From Sphingomonas sp. ERG5 (lineage in GTDB: Bacteria > Pseudomonadota > Alphaproteobacteria > Sphingomonadales > Sphingomonadaceae): DNA of 64,000 nt. Every line of letters starts with the position of its first letter. The stretch's first letter is position 1. The stretch covers positions 1 through 64,000 of the forward strand of contig NZ_JSXI01000059.1 in the NCBI RefSeq assembly GCF_000803065.1. Direction: 5' to 3'. Position numbers and translations under genes: made by a program. Under the pieces are notes generated by a model that was given only the letters and a program-made list of their open reading frames with translations, was not told where the DNA came from and made no database searches. Shown piece by piece: positions 26,383 through 33,870 of the stretch.

Positions 26383-26690
26383 TCAATAGAGATTCGACTC
26401 ATAATCCTTGTCCAATCCCTTGCGCATTAGCCCGAGGATCGCGGCAGCGGTGCCGATCAGCTTCGCCTGAAGACCCTAGTCCCTGTTGATCTTCAGATGC
26501 GCGACGAACAGCTGTGCGGCGTCGAGATCGGCGGTCTCGCCGAGCGGCCATAACACCGCTCGCGTCAGCGCGGCGCTTGGCTCCAGCCGGAGGTCGAGAT
26601 CGTCGATGCACGTGACGAGCGCCGGCACCTTGTCGCGTACCGCGAAGCCGGCACGAACCTTGGCGTCGCATCTCGCGGCTGGATCCTGTC
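26383..26690 (-). pseudogene. Decayed gene fragment of unknown family
   Basis: One minus-strand frame reads as plausible protein: FAVRDKVPALVTCIDDLDL, then AALTRAVLWPLGETADLDA and AQLFVAHLKINRD, interrupted by an in-frame TAG at 26476-26478, then continues GLQAKLIGTAAAILGLMRKG and ends at 26383. No start codon with a ribosome-binding site is present, and the frame runs straight into the adjacent repeat copy. The picture is a gene whose 5' end was replaced or removed by the repeat and which then gained a stop. I do not recognise the family. Because codon composition continues on both sides of the TAG, decay is more likely than chance. Confidence 0.5.
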
Positions 26691-26691
26691 T

Positions 26692-26905
26692 AAGTATCTG
26701 ATATATAATGGATTATGTGGACCATTCGCTGGGGCGACGGTCGAAAGACCATGTTACATTCCGGTGTAACATATCTCCCATTGCTCGTCCTGCAGTCCTG
26801 CCGTCGGCGGCGATTCAACCAGCGCACGGGATCGGGCATGTCACCCTTGCCGGATTTAAGCCGACCTGCTCTTTCTTAGTGTCGAAAACAGCATTGCCAC
26901 GGCGC
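26692..26905 (+). repeat. Dispersed ~210 bp intergenic element, copy 2
   Basis: This is the second copy of the element at 3266-3476, in opposite orientation on the chromosome. Shared blocks in order are TAAGTATCTGATATA, a TGTAACAT palindrome followed by ATCTCCC, CTGCCGTCGGCG, GGGATCGGGCA, a GCCGG stem, GCTCTTTCT and GAAAACAG. A TATAAT hexamer sits at 26704-26709 near its left end. It lies between a broken gene and the 3' end of a convergent hydrolase gene, so it does not obviously drive a neighbouring gene. Confidence 0.72.
26751..26772. promoter_or_regulatory. TetR-like palindrome in repeat copy 2
   Basis: Arms ATGTTACA and TGTAACAT are perfect inverted complements separated by six bases (TTCCGG). 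It occupies the same place in the element as the imperfect site at 3394-3415 and lies about 45 bases downstream of a TATAAT hexamer. It resembles a TetR-family operator; no cognate regulator gene is present in the window. Confidence 0.5.
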
Positions 26906-26971
26906 CCGCAGCGCCGCGCGCCCTGTTGATGATTCAGGTGATTTGGCTGGCGTCACGCTGAGGCGCCGACA

Positions 26972-28015
26972 CTATTTGGTATGAGCGAGATGCGCGTCGA
27001 AAAAGGCGACGGCCCGCGCCACCGCGAGGCGGGATTCCGGGGAGTGCGACGCCAGCGTCTGGAAAACGTGCGGCATGCCTTCATAGATATCGAGCACGGC
27101 CTCATGTCCGCCGGAACGGATCGCCTGATAGTGCCGAACGAAATTGCTCAGGAAGATCTCGCGCGTGCCGCCCTGGATCAGCGTCGGCGGGAAGGCCTTC
27201 GAATAATCGCCATAGACGGGCGAGACATAGGGATTCTTCTGGTCGGCCGGCGCCGCATAGACGTCCGCGCCCCAGGAAAGCGATTCCGTGTTCAGTGACG
27301 GGTCCGCGGCGGCCAGGGTGGTATAGGTGTCGCCGGTGGCGGTGATATCCGACCAGGGCGAGAGAAGCAGGAGCGCGCCGGGCAGCGGCAGCCCCTGATC
27401 GCGCATCTTCAGCACTGATCCGGCGACCAAGCCCCCGCCGGCTGAATCGCCGAACATGCCGATTGTCGCGGGCTTCGCGCCGGCGGCGATGAGCGCCTTC
27501 CAGACGGCGAGCACCTGATCGGTGGCGGTGCGCCAATTGCCCTGTGGTGCGACGGTGTAATCGATCGAGATCACCTCCCGGCCGGACGCGGCGGCGAGGA
27601 GTGCGCCGGTCAGCCGCGACGTCTTGGCCGAAAAGGAGACATAGCCGCCGCCATGGACATAGATCAGTGGCGCTGTGCCTGTCTTGTAACGGGCTGGTCG
27701 CAACCGAAGGACCGGGACATCACCGAGCCGGTCGGGCGTCTCGATGATACCGAGCGGCTTGACGGTTGCGGCGACGAACGGTTCGATCATGGTCTCGAGC
27801 TGATCGTAGGACGCTTTCCAGTCCGCGGGGCCGCTGGGCTTGGCTGGCGCCTTCCCCCCTCGCCAAAGCCCGAAGATCATCTTCAGCTCCGCCGCCGCTG
27901 CCGGCGAGACAGTTCCAGGAAGGGTGAAGCGAGAGTCGGGCTGCGCAGGCGCCGATTGCGCAAAGCCGGCCGTCGCCGCGCCAAAGGTCAACAATGCGGC
28001 GATGAAAACCTTCAT
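26972..28015 (-). CDS. Exported alpha/beta hydrolase (HSL-type esterase)
   Basis: The 347-residue protein starts with a signal peptide (MKVFIAALLTFGAATAGFA) and has the hormone-sensitive-lipase hallmarks: the oxyanion-hole motif HGGGY near residue 135, the nucleophile elbow GDSAGGG, SPWSDITATGDTY and a C-terminal GMPHVFQ histidine. It is likely a secreted or periplasmic esterase or lactonase of unknown substrate. ATG 28015 was chosen for the signal peptide. It follows the DAHP synthase gene on the same strand after 43 bases and may be read from it or independently. Confidence 0.85.
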   Translation of the reverse strand: MKVFIAALLTFGAATAGFAQSAPAQPDSRFTLPGTVSPAAAAELKMIFGLWRGGKAPAKPSGPADWKASYDQLETMIEPFVAATVKPLGIIETPDRLGDVPVLRLRPARYKTGTAPLIYVHGGGYVSFSAKTSRLTGALLAAASGREVISIDYTVAPQGNWRTATDQVLAVWKALIAAGAKPATIGMFGDSAGGGLVAGSVLKMRDQGLPLPGALLLLSPWSDITATGDTYTTLAAADPSLNTESLSWGADVYAAPADQKNPYVSPVYGDYSKAFPPTLIQGGTREIFLSNFVRHYQAIRSGGHEAVLDIYEGMPHVFQTLASHSPESRLAVARAVAFFDAHLAHTK

Positions 28016-28058
28016 GTAACGCCCCTCCCGGTTCCAGCCGACCGCCGATTGCCTGGCC

Positions 28059-29429
28059 CTAGGCGGCTGCCCGCCGCCGCTCCGCCATTTCCACATTGAG
28101 CATTTCGGCGAGCAGGAAGGCAAGCTCCAGGCTCTGCCCAGCATTCAACCGAGGGTCGCAATGCGTGTGATAGCGGTCGGCCAGCGACTGTTCGGTCACA
28201 TCGACCGCGCCGCCGGTGCATTCGGTGACGTTCTGGCCGGTCATTTCGGCATGGATGCCGCCGGCGATCGAGCCTTCAGCACGGTGCACGGCGAAGAAGC
28301 CGCGCACTTCGGCAAGGATGCGTTCGAACGGCCGCGTCTTATAGCCGTTCGCCGCCTTGATCACGTTGCCGTGCATCGGATCGCAGCTCCACACCACCGG
28401 ATGGCCTTCGCGCAACACTGCGCGGACCAGCTTGGGCAGGCCGGCCTCGATCTTGTCATGGCCGTAGCGCGTGATCAGCGTCATGCGGCCGGGCACGCGG
28501 TTCGGGTTGAGCGTGTCGAGCAGGCGCAGCAGCGCGTCGGGCTCGAGGCTGGGGCCGCACTTCATGCCGATCGGGTTGCCGATGCCGCGCAGATATTCGA
28601 CATGCGCGCTGCCCTCGAAGCGGGTGCGGTCACCGATCCACAGCATGTGTGCGCTGGTGTCGTACCAGTCGCCGGTCAGCGAATCCTGCCGCGTCAGCGC
28701 CTGTTCGTAGCGCAGCAGCAGCGCCTCATGGCTGGTATAGAATTGCGTCTGGCTCAGCTGCGGCACGGTCTCCGGGCTGATCCCGCACGCTTCCATAAAG
28801 TCGAGCGCTTCGCCGATGCGATCGGCGACGTCGGAATATTTCTTCGCCCAGGGGCTGCGGCCCATATAGTCATGCGTCCAGCGATGGACCTGATGCAGGT
28901 TCGCATAACCGCCGGTCGCGAAGGCGCGCAACAGGTTGAGCGTCGCCGCCGACTGGCTATAGGCGCGGATCATGCGCTGCGGGTCGGGCTGGCGTCCGGC
29001 CGCGGTGAACTCGATATCGTTGACGATGTCGCCGCGATAGGCGGGGAGTTCGATATCGCCCTGCAACTCCGTATCGGCCGAGCGTGGTTTGGCGAATTGT
29101 CCAGCCATGCGGCCGAGCTTCACCACCGGCAGCTTGGATGCGTAGGTGAGCACGACGGCCATCTGCAGCAGTACGCGGAACGTGTCGCGGATGTTGTTCG
29201 CGCTATGCTCCGCGAAGCTTTCGGCGCAATCGCCGCCTTGCAGCAGGAACGCCTTGCCTTCGGCGACCTTGGCTAGATCAGCGGTCAGGTTGCGTGCCTC
29301 GCCGGCGAAGACGAGCGGCGGGAATTTCTCCAGCGCGTCGGTCGCGGCATCGAGTGCGACGGGGTCGGCATAGGTCGGAAGCTGTCGCGCCTCGGCTTTG
29401 GTCCAGCTATTGGGGGCCCAGGTGCTCAT
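28059..29429 (-). CDS. aroF: Class II 3-deoxy-7-phosphoheptulonate synthase
   Basis: From ATG 29429 the product is 456 residues, the usual length of class II DAHP synthases, which condense phosphoenolpyruvate with erythrose-4-phosphate to start the shikimate pathway. Motifs visible are GGDCAESF (metal-binding Cys), [29 protein letters not shown] and [18 protein letters not shown]. The start has a good site, CACGGAG, seven bases upstream. The frame stays open for 84 more codons and encodes a small HTH-like module described separately; whether the two are made as one chain is unresolved. The symbol follows common use for this class. Confidence 0.93.
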   Translation of the reverse strand: MSTWAPNSWTKAEARQLPTYADPVALDAATDALEKFPPLVFAGEARNLTADLAKVAEGKAFLLQGGDCAESFAEHSANNIRDTFRVLLQMAVVLTYASKLPVVKLGRMAGQFAKPRSADTELQGDIELPAYRGDIVNDIEFTAAGRQPDPQRMIRAYSQSAATLNLLRAFATGGYANLHQVHRWTHDYMGRSPWAKKYSDVADRIGEALDFMEACGISPETVPQLSQTQFYTSHEALLLRYEQALTRQDSLTGDWYDTSAHMLWIGDRTRFEGSAHVEYLRGIGNPIGMKCGPSLEPDALLRLLDTLNPNRVPGRMTLITRYGHDKIEAGLPKLVRAVLREGHPVVWSCDPMHGNVIKAANGYKTRPFERILAEVRGFFAVHRAEGSIAGGIHAEMTGQNVTECTGGAVDVTEQSLADRYHTHCDPRLNAGQSLELAFLLAEMLNVEMAERRRAAA

Positions 29430-29645
29430 GTCATTCTCCGTGCGTATCGCAATATACCAATCGGCATGGCTGGCGATGCCGTTCGCCGCGATCTGGTTGA
29501 CGACCGGGCCGCTGGCACGCTTGCCATCCTCTTCCCAGCCCTGAACCGTGCTGCCCGGCGCGCTGTACCACGCGCCGAATGCCGCTCGGGTGAGCGCGCG
29601 CTCCTCGCGGAAGCGCTTGATCTTGATGCCGGCCATTGTCGTCAT
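29430..29645 (-). CDS. HTH (XRE-like) module in frame with DAHP synthase
   Basis: From ATG 29645 (or ATG 29636) the frame encodes [20 protein letters not shown], then [18 protein letters not shown] and [18 protein letters not shown], fitting a small lambda-repressor-like helix-turn-helix with the usual turn-recognition-helix spacing and WEEDGKR. No stop intervenes, so it runs into DAHP synthase at 29429. Two readings are possible: a 528-residue fused regulator-enzyme, or a regulator ORF that lost its stop while the enzyme still starts at its own ATG with its own ribosome-binding site. Palindromes lie just upstream. Similarity to XRE proteins is judged by eye only. Confidence 0.55.
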
Positions 29646-29654
29646 GCCGGGGCT

Positions 29655-29673
29655 GTTACCCAGTTGGGGTAAC
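29655..29673. promoter_or_regulatory. Operator-like palindrome at the HTH-aroF start
   Basis: GTTACCCAGTTGGGGTAAC is an inverted repeat with seven-base arms and a five-base centre, ending 10 bases before the ATG of the HTH module. A second, related site lies one element upstream at 29688-29707, with centres about 33 bases apart, or three helical turns. Position and pairing suggest autoregulation by the encoded HTH. Confidence 0.5.
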
Positions 29674-29687
29674 GCAAGCAAGAGGGA

Positions 29688-29707
29688 ATTTCCCTGATAG
29701 GGTAAAT
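29688..29707. promoter_or_regulatory. Second operator-like palindrome upstream of HTH-aroF
   Basis: Arms ATTTCCC and GGGTAAAT surround TGATA, a weaker copy of the site at 29655-29673 with the same five-base centre. The pair may bind two dimers on one face of the helix. It is 14 bases from the 3' end of the next gene. Confidence 0.42.
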
Positions 29708-29720
29708 CGTGTCGGGTAGG

Positions 29721-30656
29721 TCAATAGCCGGCGGTGAGGTCGACGACATTCTCCATTGGGCGCCCGGCCATGAAAGCGTCGAGATTTTTCAGGAAGAGGA
29801 CGCCGGCGCGCTGGAACATCTTGGTCTGGCTGCGGCCTGACAAATGCATGGTGTGGATGGCGTTGGGCGCATCCCATAACGGGTGCTCGGGCGGTAGCGG
29901 TTCCGGCGTGACGGTGTCGAGAAACGCACCAGCAATGCGGCGCGCTTTCAGTGTCTCGATCAGCGCGTCCTGATCGACCATGTCGCCGCGCGCGATGTTG
30001 ATCAACCAGGCGCTGCGCTTCATCGCCGCGAGTTCGGCCGCGCCGAGCATCGCCTTGGTTTCGCCGGTCGAGGGGGCTGCGAGGATCACCCAGTCATAGT
30101 CGCCGAGCCTGGCGCGCCATGCATCTGGGGCAAGGGTGCCATCACGGCCCGAGCGGGTGACGCCGGTGACGGTCACGCCGAAGGCGGCGAGGCGGTCGCC
30201 GATCAGCTTGCCGATCGCGCCATAGCCGATGATCAGCGCGGTCGTGTCGAGCAGCTCGACCTGTCCTGGTGCAGCGATGGTCCATTCGTGGCGGTCGGCG
30301 AGCCGCACGACTTCGTCGAAGCGCTTGGCGGCGGCGAGCACGCCCATCACCGCATATTCGGCGACCGCGACCGCGTTGATGCCGGTGCCGTTCGTGACGA
30401 TGACGCCGCGTTCCTTCAACAGGTCGAGCGGAAAGGCGTCGAGGCCGGCGAAGATGGTCGAGAGCCATTTGAGCTGTGTGCCGCGTGCCGCGACTTCACC
30501 TGAATGCGCCGAGCGCTGCATGTCGACCCAGGCGATATCGGCATCGAGCACCATCTGTTCGGCATCGTCGCGCGTGGTGAACCAGGCGGCCTCGAGTCCG
30601 GCGGGCAGGTGCGGTTCGAGCAAGGGACGGGCGAGGGCAGGGAGAACGGCTTTCAT
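29721..30656 (-). CDS. D-2-hydroxyacid dehydrogenase (NAD-binding)
   Basis: The 311-residue protein has the D-isomer 2-hydroxyacid dehydrogenase layout: a catalytic half, a Rossmann segment (LIIGYGAIGKLIGDRL), the substrate-binding arginine in NIARGDMVDQDAL, the glutamate in PEPLPPEHPLW and the catalytic histidine in IHTMHLSGRS. It would interconvert a 2-oxoacid and a D-2-hydroxyacid; the substrate cannot be told. ATG 30656 was chosen because an upstream extension overlaps cysS. It lies between cysS and the aromatic pathway gene on the same strand. Confidence 0.86.
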   Translation of the reverse strand: MKAVLPALARPLLEPHLPAGLEAAWFTTRDDAEQMVLDADIAWVDMQRSAHSGEVAARGTQLKWLSTIFAGLDAFPLDLLKERGVIVTNGTGINAVAVAEYAVMGVLAAAKRFDEVVRLADRHEWTIAAPGQVELLDTTALIIGYGAIGKLIGDRLAAFGVTVTGVTRSGRDGTLAPDAWRARLGDYDWVILAAPSTGETKAMLGAAELAAMKRSAWLINIARGDMVDQDALIETLKARRIAGAFLDTVTPEPLPPEHPLWDAPNAIHTMHLSGRSQTKMFQRAGVLFLKNLDAFMAGRPMENVVDLTAGY

Positions 30657-30677
30657 GATCTTGACAATCTCCTGTCG

Positions 30678-30702
30678 AATCCTCCCCGTGCCGGGGAGGA
30701 TT
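30678..30702. repeat. Perfect 11-bp stem palindrome after cysS
   Basis: AATCCTCCCCG and CGGGGAGGATT flank a TGC loop, a perfect stem that overlaps the cysS stop codon by two bases. It could end or stabilise the cysS transcript, but there is no T-run. Similar extragenic GC palindromes recur in related genomes. Confidence 0.5.
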
Positions 30703-32125
30703 AAGTGAGCTTCCAATCCCATCCGAGCGGATCACCATCCATGACCTCGACTCCTGCAGCGGCCAGTTCGTCGCGGATCGCGTCGGAGCGGGCGAAATCC
30801 TTGTCGATACGCGCTTGTTTGCGGTCGGCCAGGCGGGCGTCGATGGCGTCGGCAGTGAGTGTCGCATTGGCCGGTCGCACGCGCAGATCGGCGCGGGTGA
30901 GGGTGGAGAGTTCAAGGCCCAGTACCGCATCGAACGCGGCCAGCGCCGCGAGGCGGTCGGCGGCGGGAAGGCGCTTGTCGGCAATCATGTCCTCCAGCAC
31001 CGGCAAAGCGCGTGGGGTGGCGAGATCATCGGACACTGCTTCATCGAGCCGCATCAGATAAGCGGTGGCGCTGTCCGCAGTGCCAGCTTCATCAGTGCGG
31101 AAGTGCTCGATCGCCTGGACGAGTCGCTTCAGCCGCTTCGCGGCGGCAGCGAGATTGTCCCAGGTGAACTCCAACTCGCTGCGATACTGTGCTTGCAGGC
31201 AGAGCAGGCGATAGGCGAGCGGGTGATAGCCGGCATCAACCAGCACTTGCAGCTTGAGGAATTCGCCGGTCGATTTCGACATCTTGCCGCCGCGATCGAC
31301 GAGGAAATTATTGTGCATCCAGATCCGCGCACCGCTGTCGCCGCACGAGCAGAATGCCTGGTTTTGCGCGATCTCGTTGGGGTGGTGAATCTCGCGGTGA
31401 TCAATGCCGCCGGTATGGATGTCGAACGGATGGCCGAGATGCTGGTGGCTCATCACCGAGCATTCGAGATGCCAGCCCGGCGCGCCCCTGCCCCAGGGTG
31501 AGTCCCATTCCATCTGCCGCTGCTCGCCCTCGGGCGATTTGCGCCAGATCGCGAAATCCTGCGGGTGGCGTTTGCCCGAAACGGGGTCGATGCGGCTTTC
31601 GCCCTCATCCGAAATGGTGCGGGCGAGTCGGCCATAATCAGGCACGCTGGTCGAATCGAAATACAGGCCCGACTCGATCTCGTAGCAATGCTCGGGCGCG
31701 ATCTTCTCGGCGAAGTCGATCATCTGCGCGATATGGTCGGTCGCGACGGTCCATTCGGCCGGTGGCACGATGTTCAGCCGTGCGACGTCGTGCTTGAACG
31801 CATCGGTATAGTGCGCGGCGATTTCCCAGATCGATTTCGCCTGGGCGGCAGCGGCCTTTTCCATCTTGTCGTCGCCGGCATCGGCGTCCGAGGTCAGGTG
31901 GCCGACATCGGTGATGTTGATGATATGTTTGGTCGGCCAGCCCTTCCAGCGCAGCACGCGGCCCAGCGTATCGGCGAACAGGAAGGCGCGCATATTGCCA
32001 ATATGCTGATAGTTATAGACCGTCGGGCCACAGGTGTAGACGCGCGTCAGTGACGGATCGATCGGCTGGAAGGGCTCGATCGATCGGGAGAGGCTGTTAT
32101 ACAGGGTCAAAGGCGTGCTGGTCAT
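30701..32125 (-). CDS. cysS: Cysteinyl-tRNA synthetase
   Basis: The 474-residue class I aminoacyl-tRNA synthetase charges tRNA-Cys. The N-terminal TCGPTVYNYQHIGNMR supplies the zinc cysteine and HIGH-like site. WHLECSVMS, FDIHTGGIDHREIHHPNE supply zinc ligands, and KMSKSTG is the KMSKS loop. The C-terminal DALR-like and anticodon-binding parts end with DFARSDAIRDELAAAGVEV. ATG 32125 gives the conserved start; ATG 32137 is four codons upstream. It is read away from rpsU and precedes the dehydrogenase gene. Confidence 0.96.
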   Translation of the reverse strand: MTSTPLTLYNSLSRSIEPFQPIDPSLTRVYTCGPTVYNYQHIGNMRAFLFADTLGRVLRWKGWPTKHIINITDVGHLTSDADAGDDKMEKAAAAQAKSIWEIAAHYTDAFKHDVARLNIVPPAEWTVATDHIAQMIDFAEKIAPEHCYEIESGLYFDSTSVPDYGRLARTISDEGESRIDPVSGKRHPQDFAIWRKSPEGEQRQMEWDSPWGRGAPGWHLECSVMSHQHLGHPFDIHTGGIDHREIHHPNEIAQNQAFCSCGDSGARIWMHNNFLVDRGGKMSKSTGEFLKLQVLVDAGYHPLAYRLLCLQAQYRSELEFTWDNLAAAAKRLKRLVQAIEHFRTDEAGTADSATAYLMRLDEAVSDDLATPRALPVLEDMIADKRLPAADRLAALAAFDAVLGLELSTLTRADLRVRPANATLTADAIDARLADRKQARIDKDFARSDAIRDELAAAGVEVMDGDPLGWDWKLT

Positions 32126-32274
32126 GGCGCGGGGCATAGCCGGGCAGGGCGGAGGCCGCAAATATGCCGTTTCGTCTTGAAAACCCTGGCGGGCACTGGT
32201 AGGGCGCACGCCTTCGCGGCGCGGACCCATGTCTGCGACGCCCTGTTTCTATTGATTCGGAGCTGCACCGGTTT

Positions 32275-32481
32275 ATGCAAATCATCGTTCGCGACAATAA
32301 CGTCGACCAGGCCCTGCGTGCCCTGAAGAAGAAGCTGCAGCGCGAAGGCGTCTATCGCGAAATGAAGCTGCGCCGGCATTACGAAAAGCCGTCGGAAAAG
32401 CGCGCTCGCGAGCGTGCGGCAGCGGTTCGCCGCGCCCGTAAGCTTGAGCGCAAGCGCCTGGAGCGCGACGGCGCACGGTAA
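32275..32481 (+). CDS. rpsU: 30S ribosomal protein S21
   Basis: This 68-residue basic protein matches S21 end to end: [20 protein letters not shown], then [20 protein letters not shown] and an Arg/Ala-rich helix. S21 binds the 3' domain of 16S rRNA and helps initiation. It has a dedicated promoter region in the divergent gap with cysS and is followed by a strong terminator hairpin. There are no anomalies. Confidence 0.97.
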   Translation: MQIIVRDNNVDQALRALKKKLQREGVYREMKLRRHYEKPSEKRARERAAAVRRARKLERKRLERDGAR

Positions 32482-32489
32482 GTATCCGG

Positions 32490-32509
32490 CGGGAACCTTC
32501 GGGTTCCCG
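32490..32509 (+). terminator. Hairpin terminator after rpsU
   Basis: CGGGAACC, a TTCG tetraloop and GGTTCCCG form a perfect eight-base-pair stem starting 9 bases after the rpsU stop. The following sequence TAACTGCTCTC has only a weak T content, so it is a plausible but not classic intrinsic terminator. Confidence 0.7.
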
Positions 32510-32571
32510 TAACTGCTCTCACGTTCCTCAACCTCAGTGCCGCTGGCGGCACCGCGTCAGGATAAGCGCCG

Positions 32572-33168
32572 ATGTCCTCAGTCACCGCCGTCCCGTTGCA
32601 GCCAACCAAGCGGCGCGTGCTGGTGTATCTGTGGCTTGGGATCGCGCTGGCGCTGTGCGGCGCGGTGGCGCTGGCGCAGATGGCGCCGGTTGATCCCGTG
32701 ACGACCTATCTCGCCAAGAACAAGCGCGACAAGGGCGTGGTGCAGACCGAATCGGGTCTGCAGTACAAGATTATCGCACCCGGCAGTGGCGATGCCCGGC
32801 CGACCGCAGCGGACGTCGCGCTGGTCAATTACGAGGGCAAGCTGACCGACGGCACGACCTTCGACAAGTCGCAACAGCCTTCGCCGCTTCCGGTGGCGGG
32901 CGTGGTGCCGGGCTTTTCCGAAGCGCTGAAGCTGATGCCCAAGGGCGCCAAGTATCGCTTCTGGATCAAGCCGAGCCTTGGCTATGGCGACAAGGCGAGC
33001 GGCCCGATCCCGGCCAATTCGATTCTCGTCTTCGATGTCGAACTGCTTGATTTCATCTCCGAAACGCAGCTTCGCCAGATGCAGATGCAGCAGCAGATGA
33101 TGCAACAGCAGGGCGCCGCGCCAGGCGGGCCGCCTCCTGGTGCGGGTGGACCGCCTCCGGGCCAGTAA
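32572..33168 (+). CDS. Membrane-anchored FKBP-type peptidyl-prolyl isomerase
   Basis: The 198-residue protein has one N-terminal membrane helix (VLVYLWLGIALALCGAVALA) and a periplasmic FKBP domain at about 60-160: ESGLQYKIIAPGSG, NYEGKLTDGTTFDKS, PGFSEALKLMPKGAKYRFW, LGYGDKASGPIPANSILVF. It should catalyse cis-trans proline isomerisation on envelope proteins. The tail is unusual, QMQMQQQMMQQQ followed by Gly/Pro repeats. The next gene is a close paralogue 46 bases downstream, indicating tandem duplication and probable co-transcription. Confidence 0.9.
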   Translation: MSSVTAVPLQPTKRRVLVYLWLGIALALCGAVALAQMAPVDPVTTYLAKNKRDKGVVQTESGLQYKIIAPGSGDARPTAADVALVNYEGKLTDGTTFDKSQQPSPLPVAGVVPGFSEALKLMPKGAKYRFWIKPSLGYGDKASGPIPANSILVFDVELLDFISETQLRQMQMQQQMMQQQGAAPGGPPPGAGGPPPGQ

Positions 33169-33214
33169 GTCGCGTTAGACGATCGCTTCGCGCACGCTGC
33201 GCCTTGCCGACATA

Positions 33215-33853
33215 ATGAAAGCTCAACCGATGGCGTCGATTCCTCCCAAGCCCGTCGTGACGCCCGCCTCGAAGCCGGGCAATGGTCGCGCGCTGATCTT
33301 CGGTGTGATCGGGATCATCATTGGTGTGGCGGCGACGCTGGGCGTCCTCAAGGCGATGGATTATTCTCGCACGCAAACCCTGTCGGGCGCCACGTTCCTC
33401 GCGAAGAACCGCAGCGGCGACAAGACGATCGTCGAGACGCCGTCGGGCCTGCAGTACAAGGTCCTGACGCCGGGCAAGGGCCCGAAGCCGACCGACACCG
33501 ATGTCGTGCTGATCAATTACGAAGGCAAGCTGACCGACGGTACGACCTTCGACAAGTCGCCGCAGCCAACGCCACTGCAGGTCACTGGCGTGGTGCCGGG
33601 CTTTTCCGAAGCGCTGAAGCTGATGGCCAAGGGCGGCAAGTCCCGCTTCTGGATCAAGCCGAGCCTTGGTTATGGCGACAAGGCGACTGGGCCGATCCCG
33701 GCCAATTCGGTGCTGGTGTTCGATGTCGAGCTGGTCGACTTCATGTCGGTGGAGCGCGTCCGTCAGCTGCAGATGCAGCAGCAGATGATGCAGCAGGGCG
33801 GCGCTCGCCCGGGTGCCGGGGCGCCGCCGGCCGAAGCCGCGCCCAAGCCATAG
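33215..33853 (+). CDS. Second membrane-anchored FKBP-type isomerase (paralogue)
   Basis: This 212-residue protein repeats the architecture of the gene before it: a membrane helix (ALIFGVIGIIIGVAATLGVL), an FKBP domain (SGLQYKVLTPGKGPKPTDTD, NYEGKLTDGTTFDKS, LGYGDKATGPIPANSVLVF) and a Met/Gln-rich tail (QLQMQQQMMQQ). The domains share most residues, so a recent tandem duplication is clear. ATG 33215 is marked; ATG 33230 is in frame five codons later. It converges with the methyltransferase gene after only 17 bases. Separate substrates are unknown. Confidence 0.9.
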   Translation: MKAQPMASIPPKPVVTPASKPGNGRALIFGVIGIIIGVAATLGVLKAMDYSRTQTLSGATFLAKNRSGDKTIVETPSGLQYKVLTPGKGPKPTDTDVVLINYEGKLTDGTTFDKSPQPTPLQVTGVVPGFSEALKLMAKGGKSRFWIKPSLGYGDKATGPIPANSVLVFDVELVDFMSVERVRQLQMQQQMMQQGGARPGAGAPPAEAAPKP

Positions 33854-33870
33854 CCCGGACGCGGCGGAGC

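Noticed and set aside
3266-26905. Composite transposon or genomic island bounded by the inverted element
   Set aside because: No transposase, integrase or target duplication is seen, and the enclosed genes match the surroundings in composition.
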